A stretch of DNA of 33,090 nt, from the NCBI GenBank assembly GCA_025964835.1, contig JAOPYB010000199.1, forward strand, positions 1-33,090. Reading direction: 5' to 3'. Below, piece after piece: positions 7,537-14,747 of the stretch; position 1 is the first letter of the stretch, and each line of letters starts with the position of its first letter. The translations under genes and the position numbers were made by a program. The notes below the pieces were generated by a model that searched no databases, had not been told where the DNA came from, and worked only from the letters and a program-made list of their open reading frames with translations. Source of the stretch: Nocardioides sp. (GTDB taxonomy: Bacteria; Actinomycetota; Actinomycetes; Propionibacteriales; Nocardioidaceae).

Positions 7537-8657
7537 CAGGCCCCGATCAGCGAGCGGCAGCGGGTCTCGAGGTAGCCGACGGCCGGGCCGAAGACGGCGT
7601 ACGCCTCGTTGGTGGTCTGGCCGTGGAAGTAGCGGTACCAGATCTGCTGGGCGATCACGGCCAGCCGGAAGAGGCCGAACACCTCGTAGAAGCGCCACTG
7701 CTCCGGGGTGAGCTCGAAGCCCATCCGCTCGCAGTAGCGCTCGACGAACTCGGCGCGGGTCCACATGCCCGGCTCGGCCGTCGGCTGGCGGCGGAACATC
7801 TGGAAGAACTCGTCGTCGTCCTGCTCGACCCAGTAGGACAGCATCCCGCCCAGGTCCGTCAGCGGGTCACCGACGGTGGCCATCTCCCAGTCGAGGACGC
7901 CGATGATCCGCGGTGCCGAACCCGGGGGGCGGGCACCGGGCGCGAGCACCATGTTGTCGAGGCGGAAGTCGTTGTGGATCAGTCGCTGCGCCACGTCGGC
8001 GGGCTGGTGCGTCTCGATCCACGCGACGACGTCGGACCAGTCGCCGGTGTCGTCGGTGCGGGCCTTCGCGAACCGGTCGGTCCACCCCGACACCTGGCGG
8101 GCGACGTAGCCGTCGCCGCGCCCGAGCTCGGCCAGCTCCGGGTGGCCGTCGACGTCGACGGAGTGCAGGGTGACGAGCACGTCGAGGGCGTCGCCGCACA
8201 GGGCGGAGGCCCCTTCCGGGCTGAGCGGCCAGGGGAGCTCGCGGCGCAGGATGGTGCCGTCGAGCTTCTCCATGACGTAGAACTCCGAGCCGATGACCGA
8301 GTCGTCCTGGCAGAAGCCGACCATGCGGGGGACGTACGGGAAGACCGGTGCGAGGGCCGACTGGATACGGAACTCGCGGCCCATGTCGTGCGCGCTCCTG
8401 GCCTTCGCACCCGCCGGCGGGCGTCTCAGGATCAGGTCGCGTGGGGCCCGGCCGGGAGGCGAGTAGCGGAGCAGGTACGTGAGGTTCGAGGCGCCGCCGG
8501 GGAACTGGCGCACCTCGGGCGTCCCCTCGAGGTCGCCGACCAGCTCGTCGTCGAGCTGGGTGGCGCCGGCCCGCAGCCAGGCGGCCATCGCCTCGACGTC
8601 GAAGGCGTCCTCGTCGCGGACCGGCTTGGCCGGGTTGCCCCCGTCGGTCGCGCCCAT
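7536..8657 (-). CDS. APH-type phosphotransferase (ACAD10/11 kinase-domain family)
   Basis: 373 residues with an aminoglycoside-phosphotransferase/choline-kinase fold. The nucleotide region has QFPGGASNLTY near 51-61, where the Gly-rich loop lies, and LILRRPP with a conserved Arg in place of Lys. The catalytic loop HNDFRLDN has His228, Asp230 and Asn235, and DWE has Asp256. This matches the APH-like family found next to acyl-CoA dehydrogenases in actinobacteria and fused to them in animal ACAD10/ACAD11. LvaA of levulinate catabolism is a related kinase acting on 4-hydroxyacyl-CoA. Start and stop overlap both neighbours (TGATG). Antibiotic resistance is unlikely; a kinase for a hydroxyacyl-CoA is the better guess. 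Confidence 0.88.
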   Translation of the reverse strand: MGATDGGNPAKPVRDEDAFDVEAMAAWLRAGATQLDDELVGDLEGTPEVRQFPGGASNLTYLLRYSPPGRAPRDLILRRPPAGAKARSAHDMGREFRIQSALAPVFPYVPRMVGFCQDDSVIGSEFYVMEKLDGTILRRELPWPLSPEGASALCGDALDVLVTLHSVDVDGHPELAELGRGDGYVARQVSGWTDRFAKARTDDTGDWSDVVAWIETHQPADVAQRLIHNDFRLDNMVLAPGARPPGSAPRIIGVLDWEMATVGDPLTDLGGMLSYWVEQDDDEFFQMFRRQPTAEPGMWTRAEFVERYCERMGFELTPEQWRFYEVFGLFRLAVIAQQIWYRYFHGQTTNEAYAVFGPAVGYLETRCRSLIGA

Positions 8658-9436
8658 CAGACGCTCCTGTCCAGCTTCGCGGCCTGCGCGCGCATCACCG
8701 CGTCGTACGTCGCGCGGTCGGCCTGCTTGAGGCCGTAGGCGTCGCGGGCCGGCTGGTCGGGGATGATCACCTCGTCGCCGCGCGCCATCCCCTCGAGGAC
8801 GGCGGCCGCGATGTCGTCGGCGGTGATCGAGGAGCTCTCGACCAGCTGCGCGATGACGGCACCGAGGGCGGCGTCCTCGCCCCGCATCGACGCCATCAGG
8901 TTGGTGCGGAAGAAGGACGGGCACACGACGCTCGCGCGGACGCCGTACGCCGCGAGCTCGTGGCCGGTCGTCTCGGTGAGCGCGACGACGGCGGCCTTGA
9001 CCGCGTTGTACGACGCCATCCCGGCGGGGTGCACCAGCCCGGCGAGCGAGGCCACGTTGACGATGTGCCCGGCACCCTGGCGCTTGAACATCGGGACGAA
9101 CGTGCGGGTGCCGCGGACCGCGCCGAAGAGGTTGATCTGGGTGATCCACTCCCACTCGGCCATGGTCGCAACGTCGAGCCGGCCGCCACCGGCGACGCCG
9201 GCGTTGTTGACCAGCACGTCGAGGCCGCCCCACTCCGACTCGACCCACACCAGCGCGGAGGCCCAGTCCTCGTCGGAGGTGATGTCCAGCCGGCGCTCCT
9301 GGTTTCGAGACGGGCGCTGCGCGCCCTCCTCGACCAACGAGAGGTCGGTGGCGAGCACCTCGTCGCCCCGGGCCCGGAACGCCGCAGTGAGCGCGGCACC
9401 GAGGCCGGAGGCCGCGCCGGTGACGAGGACCCTCAC
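8657..9436 (-). CDS. SDR oxidoreductase carrying an in-frame repeat insertion
   Basis: 259 residues, a classical SDR. TGAASGLG is at 6-13, NNAG at 77-80, Ser130, and YNAVK with Tyr143 and Lys147. After ATDLS (29-33), residues 34-46 (LVEEGAQRPSRNQ) are encoded exactly by a dispersed palindromic repeat and then the normal third strand RRLDIT resumes. The insertion lies in the surface loop after beta-2, so the enzyme may still fold. The GTG start at 9436 touches a 53-bp tandem repeat that separates it from the acyl-CoA dehydrogenase. In the operon it may interconvert keto and hydroxy groups of an acyl-CoA (LvaD-like, inference). Confidence 0.88.
   Translation of the reverse strand: MRVLVTGAASGLGAALTAAFRARGDEVLATDLSLVEEGAQRPSRNQERRLDITSDEDWASALVWVESEWGGLDVLVNNAGVAGGGRLDVATMAEWEWITQINLFGAVRGTRTFVPMFKRQGAGHIVNVASLAGLVHPAGMASYNAVKAAVVALTETTGHELAAYGVRASVVCPSFFRTNLMASMRGEDAALGAVIAQLVESSSITADDIAAAVLEGMARGDEVIIPDQPARDAYGLKQADRATYDAVMRAQAAKLDRSV
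9301..9335. repeat. Dispersed palindromic repeat inside the SDR coding sequence
   Basis: GGTTTCGAG (9301-9309) and CCTCGACC (9328-9335) are the ends. The inner perfect stem is GGGCGC (9312-9317) and GCGCCC (9321-9326) with loop TGC. It shares its end sequences with the copies at 6197-6238 and 32387-32421 and supplies 13 codons of the SDR gene. Confidence 0.75.
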
Positions 9437-9546
9437 CGGGGTCCCCGGGCGAAGCGGAACGAAGTGAGCATTCGTCTGGGGTGGATCACCGGGGTCCCCG
9501 GGCGAAGCGGAACGAAGTGAGCACTCGTCTGGGGTGGATCACCGGG
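9434..9546. repeat. 53-bp tandem direct repeat at a gene junction
   Basis: Two 53-bp units, 9434-9486 and 9487-9539, differ at one base (GCATTCG versus GCACTCG). They are followed by a third partial copy of 7 bases (CACCGGG, 9540-9546). Each unit begins with a palindrome, CCGGGG-T-CCCCGG. The block lies between the stop of the acyl-CoA dehydrogenase gene (9539-9541) and the GTG start of the SDR gene (9436). Confidence 0.95.
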
Positions 9547-10795
9547 TCGCGCCGTACTTGCCGAGCTCGAGGCGGGCCACGACGCCGCGGTGCACCTCGT
9601 CGGGGCCGTCGGCCAGGCGCAGGGCGCGGGCCGACGTCCACGCGGCCGACAGCGGGAAGTCCTCGGAGAGCCCGCCACCACCGTGCAGCTGCATCGCCAT
9701 GTCGATGACCTGCTGGGCCATGTTGGGGACGGCCACCTTGATCTGGGAGACCTCGGAGAGGGCGTTCATCGGGCCCCCCACGTCGAGCTTCCAGGCCGCG
9801 TTGAGGACCAGCAGGCGGGCCATGTCGATGGCGATGCGGGCATCGGCGATCCGCTCCCGGTTGCCGCCGAGCGAGGCGAGCGGCTTGCCGAAGGCGCTGC
9901 GCTCGAGGCCCCGCTTGCAGGCCAGCTCCAGGGCCATCTCCGCGAGCCCGATCAGCCGCATGCAGTGGTGGACGCGGCCGGGACCGAGGCGGCCCTGGGC
10001 GATCGCGAACGCCTCGCCCGGGCCGCTGAGCACGTTGGTCAGCGGCACCCGCACGTCGGTGAAGGACACCTCGCCGTGCCCGAGCGGCTCGTCGTAGAGG
10101 CCCATCGTGTTGAGCATCCGCTCGACCTTGACGCCCGGGGTGTCGCGGGGCACCAGCACCATCGAGTGCCGGTGGTGGCGATCAGCGTCGGCATCGGTCA
10201 GCCCCATGAAGACGAAGATCTTGCAGTCCGGGTTGCCGACCCCGGTCGACCACCACTTGCGGCCGTTGATGACGATCTCGTCGCCGTCGACAACGGCGGT
10301 CGCGGCCATGTTGGTCGCGTCGGACGATGCCACGTCGGGCTCGGTCATCGTGAACGCCGAGCGGATCGCGCCGTCCAGCAGCGGCTCGAGCCACCGCTCG
10401 CGCTGCTCCGGCGTGCCGTAGCGCAGCAGCACCTCCATGTTGCCGGTGTCGGGTGCGTTGCAGTTGAGGACGAGCGGGGCGATCGCGGACCGTCCGGTGA
10501 GCTCGGCGATCGGCGCGTAGTCGACGTTGGTCAGCCCCTCGCCGCCGTCGGTGCCGAAGCGGGCGGCGTACTCCCCCGCGTGCTCCTTCGGCAGGAAGAG
10601 GTTCCACAGGCCCCGCGCGCGCGCCTTGTCCTTGAGCTCCTGCAGGACCGGGAGCGGCTGCCACGGGTCGCCCGTGCGCCTCAGCTCGGCGACCTCACGG
10701 TGGTACGCCGGCTCGATCGGGTCGATCTCCTCGGTGATGAACGCGGCCACCCGCGCGGTGAGGTCGGTGGCCCGGTCCGAGGGAGAGAAGTCCAT
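9539..10795 (-). CDS. Acyl-CoA dehydrogenase
   Basis: 418 residues from the ATG at 10795 (421 from a GTG at 10804). Helical N-terminal domain, then the beta-domain with FTMTEPDVASSDATN (flavin-contact motif) and WWSTGVGNPDCK. The C-terminal helical domain includes ERSAFGKPLASLGGNRERIADARI and the FAD-contacting MQLHGGGGLSEDFPL. It oxidises an acyl-CoA using FAD and ETF. The fold matches the ACAD10/11-like group found next to APH kinases. It heads an operon with SDR, kinase and histidine phosphatase. A -10-like TAGGGT ends 7 bases before the ATG, which favours the ATG and a leaderless message. Confidence 0.93.
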   Translation of the reverse strand: MDFSPSDRATDLTARVAAFITEEIDPIEPAYHREVAELRRTGDPWQPLPVLQELKDKARARGLWNLFLPKEHAGEYAARFGTDGGEGLTNVDYAPIAELTGRSAIAPLVLNCNAPDTGNMEVLLRYGTPEQRERWLEPLLDGAIRSAFTMTEPDVASSDATNMAATAVVDGDEIVINGRKWWSTGVGNPDCKIFVFMGLTDADADRHHRHSMVLVPRDTPGVKVERMLNTMGLYDEPLGHGEVSFTDVRVPLTNVLSGPGEAFAIAQGRLGPGRVHHCMRLIGLAEMALELACKRGLERSAFGKPLASLGGNRERIADARIAIDMARLLVLNAAWKLDVGGPMNALSEVSQIKVAVPNMAQQVIDMAMQLHGGGGLSEDFPLSAAWTSARALRLADGPDEVHRGVVARLELGKYGATR

Positions 10796-10802
10796 GTGTC
10801 GC

Positions 10803-10808
10803 ACCCTA
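10803..10808 (-). promoter_or_regulatory. Possible -10 box for a leaderless acyl-CoA dehydrogenase transcript
   Basis: On the minus strand TAGGGT is followed after 7 bases by the ATG at 10795. No good -35 hexamer is visible. The spacing would put transcription start at or next to the ATG. Confidence 0.3.
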
Positions 10809-10851
10809 GTGTGAGGGTCTGGGCACCGATCTGCCCGTCCGAGGAGTGCCA

Positions 10852-11412
10852 GTGAAACGATCCGCCGGTGTCGTCGCCGTCCTGCCGACGATGCTGCTGC
10901 TGGTCTGCGGGACGGCCTGCGGCGGTGGGTCCTCGGCGGGTTCGGGCGCGACGTCCGACGGGCCGGACCCCGACCGGAACGTGATCCGGCAGGGGCTGGC
11001 CGACGTGGTCGCCCGTGCCCAGCCGGGCCCCGGCGACGCCGCGGAGGGCCAGTGCTTCGGCAACACGCTGATGGGCCAGACGACGCCGCAGCAGCTGCAG
11101 GACGTCGGCGTCCTCGACGCGTCGTACCGCGTGGTCGAGCACCTGCCGAAGCTGCCCGAGGACCTGGCGGAGACCTGGGCGGGAGCCCAGCTGCGCTGCA
11201 CCGACTTCGTCGAGCGCTCCGCGCAGGCCCAGGAGGAGATCAGCCACGGCGGGCTCGACCCGGAGGCGTACGCCGACTGCCTGCGCGGCGCCCTCTCCGA
11301 GGACGAGCTGCGGGCCGCGATGGTCGACACCCTCACCGGCGACTGGGGCGGGGCCGACCTCGACCGGTTCAGCGCGGCCCAGGGCGACTGTGCCGCTCGT
11401 TCGCCTCGCTGA
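10852..11412 (+). CDS. Secreted lipoprotein, four-cysteine, unknown function
   Basis: About 186 residues starting at GTG 10852, chosen because GAGGAG (10841-10846) lies 5 bases before it; the GTG at 10846 would overlap that sequence. Residues 1-22 form a signal peptide (KRS, then hydrophobic VVAVLPTMLLLV), with a lipobox-like GTAC giving lipid-modified Cys23. A Gly/Ser linker leads to an alpha-helical domain with four further cysteines (GQCF, LRCT, ADCL, GDCA), likely two disulfides outside the membrane. No named family is recognised. It is divergent from the acyl-CoA dehydrogenase operon and about 110 bp before the tct promoter region; no functional link is evident. Confidence 0.75.
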   Translation: MKRSAGVVAVLPTMLLLVCGTACGGGSSAGSGATSDGPDPDRNVIRQGLADVVARAQPGPGDAAEGQCFGNTLMGQTTPQQLQDVGVLDASYRVVEHLPKLPEDLAETWAGAQLRCTDFVERSAQAQEEISHGGLDPEAYADCLRGALSEDELRAAMVDTLTGDWGGADLDRFSAAQGDCAARSPR

Positions 11413-11446
11413 ACCCGAGCGCTGGAGCTGAGCGTCGTCCCCGGCG

Positions 11447-11475
11447 TTGACACCCGATGTGACCCCCATTACCCT
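11447..11475 (+). promoter_or_regulatory. Promoter of the tctABC operon
   Basis: A perfect -35 TTGACA (11447-11452), a 17-base spacer and -10 TACCCT (11470-11475) give an expected transcription start near 11482. The operator at 11485-11504 follows immediately, and AAGGAC (11515-11520) provides the ribosome site for tctA at 11526. Confidence 0.75.
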
Positions 11476-11484
11476 GTGGGAAAA

Positions 11485-11504
11485 GTTTTCTGCAAGACGA
11501 AAAC
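11485..11504. promoter_or_regulatory. Candidate operator of the tct promoter
   Basis: GTTTTC (11485-11490), 8 bases, then GAAAAC (11499-11504) form a perfect inverted repeat. It lies at the predicted transcription start, as expected for a repressor site. The string AAAAGTTTTCTGCA (11481-11494) is identical to 28429-28442 upstream of the dehydrogenase/aldolase pair. GTTTTCT-N4-GAC also recurs at 22782-22795 before the ABC operon. Confidence 0.65.
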
Positions 11505-11525
11505 CTGCGATCCGAAGGACGTCAC

Positions 11526-13037
11526 ATGCTTGACGCGCTCACCGGGGCCCTGGGCGAGGTCCTCACCCCGACCTCGCTGCTGATGATGGTGATCGGAGTC
11601 GTCCTCGGCTTCGTGGTCGGCATCCTTCCGGGGCTCGGCGGTGCGGTCACCCTCGCTCTCCTCCTGCCCTTCACCTACTCGATGGACCCGATCCCTGCCT
11701 TCGCCCTGCTCCTCGGCATGTACGTGGTGGCGTCCACGGCAGGTGACATCACCTCCGTGCTGTTCGGCGTCCCGGGTGAGGCGTCATCCGCTGCGGTGGT
11801 CCTCGACGGCTATCCGATGACCCGGCAGGGCCAGGCAGGCCGTGCGCTCGGCGCCGTCCTCACCAGCTCCGCGGTCGGCGCCCTGGTCGGCATCGTGGTG
11901 CTGATCCTGGCCATCCCCGTCATCCGGCCCGTCATCCTCGCGATCGGCCCGCCGGAGTTCTTCGGGCTCGCCCTGCTGGGTCTCACGTTCGTGGTGACGC
12001 TGTCGTCCGGCCAGATGCACAAGGGCCTGCTGGCCTGCCTCTTCGGCGTGCTGGTCTCGCTCGTCGGCCTCGACCCCTCGACCGGAGTGCCCCGGTTCAC
12101 CTTCGGCTCCCTCGACCTCTGGAACGGCGTGAGCATCGTGCCCGTCGTCATCGGGCTCTTCGGTGGCGCCGAAGTGCTCCAGCTGATGATGCAGAAGGGC
12201 AGCGTCGCCAACGTCACCGCCCCGCCCGACGCCGTCCAGGGCGTGAAGTCCGGCATCATGGACACGCTGCGGCGATGGCCGCTCGCGGTTCGCTCCGGCG
12301 CCATCGGCACCGCGCTGAGCCTCGTGCCGGGCATGGGCGGCTCCGTCGCGCAGTTCATCGCCTACGGCCACGCGAAGCAGGTCTCGAAGAAGCCCGAGGA
12401 GTTCGGCAAGGGCTCGGTGGAGGGCGTGATCGCGTCCGGTGCCACCGGCGTCGCCAAGGACTGCGGCTCGCTCATCCCGACCATCGCCTTCGGCATCCCG
12501 GGTTCGGCCTCCAGCGCCGTCCTGCTCAGCGCGTTCCTGATCCTCGGGCTCAACCCGGGCAAGGAGATGCTGACCACCGACCTCGAGGTGACCATGTCCA
12601 TGGTCTGGATCACCTTCTTCGCCACCGTGGTGGCCGTCGGGGCCGCGCTCCTGCTGGTCCGTCCCCTGGCGAAGCTCACCTACATCTCAGGCCCCCTCCT
12701 GATCCCGTTCCTCATCCTGCTGCTCTCGATCGGCGCCTACAGCGAGGCCAACAGCTTCGTCGACATCGTGCTGATGCTGCTGTTCGTCGCCATCGGCGTC
12801 GCCTGCATCCGCTGGGACTGGCCGCGGGTGCCGATGCTCCTCGGCTTCGTGCTGGGCTCGATCCTCGAGCGCTACCTGTTCCTGTCCAACTCCCTCTTCG
12901 GTGCCGACTGGCTTCTGCGCCCGGCCTTCCTGGCCATCGCCGCCTGCATCGTCCTGGTCTTCGTGTCCTACGGCGTGAAGGTGCGCCGCGAACGCCGGAC
13001 CACGCCCGCCCCCGAGCTCGACGAGGTTGCCCGATGA
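11526..13037 (+). CDS. tctA: Tripartite tricarboxylate transporter permease, TctA family
   Basis: 503 residues, the usual size for the large membrane subunit, with many hydrophobic segments. Family signatures include GFVVGILPGLGGAVTLALLLP near residues 28-48, GDITSVLFGVPGEASSAAVVLDGYPM near 74-100, and the second-half repeat MGGSVAQFIAYGHAKQ with FGIPGSASSAVLLSAF. With TctB and the binding protein TctC it imports carboxylates (citrate, aromatic acids and others) driven by an ion gradient. The ATG at 11526 has AAGGAC 5 bases upstream, and the stop overlaps the tctB start (ATGA). It is preceded by a strong promoter with an operator-like palindrome. Confidence 0.96.
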   Translation: MLDALTGALGEVLTPTSLLMMVIGVVLGFVVGILPGLGGAVTLALLLPFTYSMDPIPAFALLLGMYVVASTAGDITSVLFGVPGEASSAAVVLDGYPMTRQGQAGRALGAVLTSSAVGALVGIVVLILAIPVIRPVILAIGPPEFFGLALLGLTFVVTLSSGQMHKGLLACLFGVLVSLVGLDPSTGVPRFTFGSLDLWNGVSIVPVVIGLFGGAEVLQLMMQKGSVANVTAPPDAVQGVKSGIMDTLRRWPLAVRSGAIGTALSLVPGMGGSVAQFIAYGHAKQVSKKPEEFGKGSVEGVIASGATGVAKDCGSLIPTIAFGIPGSASSAVLLSAFLILGLNPGKEMLTTDLEVTMSMVWITFFATVVAVGAALLLVRPLAKLTYISGPLLIPFLILLLSIGAYSEANSFVDIVLMLLFVAIGVACIRWDWPRVPMLLGFVLGSILERYLFLSNSLFGADWLLRPAFLAIAACIVLVFVSYGVKVRRERRTTPAPELDEVAR

Positions 13038-13552
13038 GCGCCAACACCCCCGCACACCCCCGCCGGCCCACCATCGACGCCGAGGTCCTCGGCGGCATCG
13101 TGCTGGCCATCGTGTTCGGTGGCGCCTTCTGGCTGGCCCGCGGCTGGGACCGCCAGGCGGCGATCTTCCCGCTGGGCGTCAGCGCCGCGGGGTTCCTGCT
13201 CGCGATCGCCCTGACGGTCCGCGCCCTGACGTCGCGTCGGATGCGCGCCGAGGCCGAGACGCCACACGAGGAGATCGCCGCCGACGACAACCTCGAGTAC
13301 ATCTTCCAGACTGCGACCGCCCGGCAGTGGATCGTCACGCTGGCATGGTTCGGCGGGTTCTTCGTAGCGCTCTACGTGCTGGGGCTCTACGCGTCGGCCC
13401 TCATCTTCACGGTCGCCTACCTCCGCACGCAGGACCGGCGCTCCTGGCTGTTCGTCATCGTCTACGCGCTGGTCCTGGTCGCCGTGCTGTACGGCGCCTT
13501 CACGGTGCTGCTCGCGAAGCCCGTCCCCCCGGGCTTCTTCGGGCTCGTCTGA
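13034..13552 (+). CDS. tctB: Tripartite tricarboxylate transporter small subunit, TctB family
   Basis: 172 residues with four hydrophobic segments: near 19-35 (VLGGIVLAIVFGGAFWLA), 45-62 (AAIFPLGVSAAGFLLAIALTV), 97-120 (WIVTLAWFGGFFVALYVLGLY) and 140-160 (WLFVIVYALVLVAVLYGAF). FPLGVSAAGFLLA is typical of TctB. The ATG overlaps the tctA stop. It assembles with TctA in the membrane. Sequence conservation in this family is low, but size, topology and position between tctA and tctC make the call secure. Confidence 0.92.
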   Translation: MSANTPAHPRRPTIDAEVLGGIVLAIVFGGAFWLARGWDRQAAIFPLGVSAAGFLLAIALTVRALTSRRMRAEAETPHEEIAADDNLEYIFQTATARQWIVTLAWFGGFFVALYVLGLYASALIFTVAYLRTQDRRSWLFVIVYALVLVAVLYGAFTVLLAKPVPPGFFGLV

Positions 13553-13605
13553 GCCCAGACCGCACATCTCGGACCGAAGTTGTCACCCTCCAAGAAAGTA
13601 GAAAC

Positions 13606-14631
13606 ATGAAGAAACTGACCACCGTGGCTGCGCTCGTCGCCTCGGCCCTCGCGTTGAGCAGTTGCCAGCAGGGCTCGGGTTCCAGCAAGACCTCCGGAAA
13701 CTTCGAGGGCGAGACGATCCAGCTGGTCGTGCCGTTCGACCCCGGCGGCGGCTACGACGCCTACGCCCGCCAGCTGGCACCCGCGCTCGCGGACGAGCTG
13801 GGTGCGAAGGTCGTCGTCGTCAACAAGCCCGGCGCCGGTGGCCTGATCGCCCTGAACGGGCTGCGCACCGCCAAGCCCGACGGCACGACGATCGAGATCC
13901 TCAACATGACCGGCACCATCGGCAGCGCGCTCGCGGAGGCCGACGGCGTGCAGTACGAGCCGGAGAAGTTCAGCTACATCGGTCAGATCGGCAGCGAGCC
14001 CGACCTCGTGATCGCGCGGTCCGACGGCGACATCTCGTCGTACGACGACCTTGTCTCGGCGTCCTCCTCTTCGGCCGTCAGGTTCGCGGCCACCGGGCCG
14101 GGCTCCAACGAGTACGTCGACCCGCTGGTGCTCGACGAGGCACTCGGCATCAACAGCGACGTGGTGACCGGCTTCGGTGGTTCCGGCGAGGCGGCCCTCG
14201 CGCTCCTCCAGGGCAATGTCGAGGCCTACTCGCGTTCCCTCTCGAGCCAGCTGCCCACCATCCAGAGCGGCGACGCCGTGCCGGTCCTCGTGCTCGGCAG
14301 CGAACGTCTCGAGGACTACCCGGACGTCCCCACCGTGCTGGAGGAGGCCTCCGACGCCGAGCAGAAGGCGATCCTGCAGTACCACGTCGACCTGCTCGAG
14401 AGCGGACGCACCATTGCCGCCCCGCCGGACATGGACGAGAAGCGCCTGGCCGAGCTGCGCGCGGCCTTCGCCAAGGTCGTCCAGGACCCCGAGTTCATCG
14501 CCGACGGCGAGGCGGCCGGCCGGCCGATCACGTTCCTCGGCGGCGAGGACGTCCAGAGCGAGGTCTCGGACCTCGTCGACGCCCCGGCTGACTACATCGA
14601 CATCCTCAAGGCGGCCTACAGCGGCCAGTGA
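13606..14631 (+). CDS. tctC: Tripartite tricarboxylate transporter substrate-binding lipoprotein, TctC family
   Basis: 341 residues. The signal peptide (1-19) ends in the lipobox LSSC, with lipidated Cys20, suited to a Gram-positive cell where the receptor is anchored outside. The mature protein shows the family hallmarks LVVPFDPGGGYDAYAR near 40-55 and VVVNKPGAGGLIALNGL near 72-88, with the Asp and Gly-rich loops that grip the carboxylate. Substrates of TctC proteins range from citrate to terephthalate and cannot be read from the sequence. It lies 53 bp after tctB and is followed by a strong terminator. Confidence 0.95.
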   Translation: MKKLTTVAALVASALALSSCQQGSGSSKTSGNFEGETIQLVVPFDPGGGYDAYARQLAPALADELGAKVVVVNKPGAGGLIALNGLRTAKPDGTTIEILNMTGTIGSALAEADGVQYEPEKFSYIGQIGSEPDLVIARSDGDISSYDDLVSASSSSAVRFAATGPGSNEYVDPLVLDEALGINSDVVTGFGGSGEAALALLQGNVEAYSRSLSSQLPTIQSGDAVPVLVLGSERLEDYPDVPTVLEEASDAEQKAILQYHVDLLESGRTIAAPPDMDEKRLAELRAAFAKVVQDPEFIADGEAAGRPITFLGGEDVQSEVSDLVDAPADYIDILKAAYSGQ

Positions 14632-14657
14632 GGCCCTGACCGGCTAGACCCGATACC

Positions 14658-14700
14658 CCGCGACCCGGCCCGTGTCCCACGGACCGGGTCGCGGTCATTT
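14658..14700 (+). terminator. Rho-independent terminator after tctC
   Basis: CCGCGACCCGG (14658-14668) and CCGGGTCGCGG (14684-14694) form a perfect 11-bp stem with a 15-base loop, followed by TCATTT. It lies 26 bases after the tctC stop and before the convergent IclR gene. Confidence 0.8.
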
Positions 14701-14747
14701 CGGCGCCTTGAGCACGTTGCGGACGACGGGACCGGCGCGGGCCCGTG

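Noticed and set aside
7536-8657. Aminoglycoside resistance kinase
   Set aside because: The Brenner motif is shared, but the operon context and overall sequence fit the acyl-CoA-dehydrogenase-linked APH family.
9301-9335. Possible frameshift or pseudogene in the SDR gene
   Set aside because: The inserted repeat keeps the frame, and all SDR motifs before and after it are intact.
9434-9546. CRISPR-like repeat
   Set aside because: The two units are directly adjacent with no spacers, there are only two full copies, and no cas gene is near.
11413-11525. Riboswitch upstream of tctA
   Set aside because: The predicted leader is only about 44 bases and contains an inverted repeat better explained as an operator at the transcription start.
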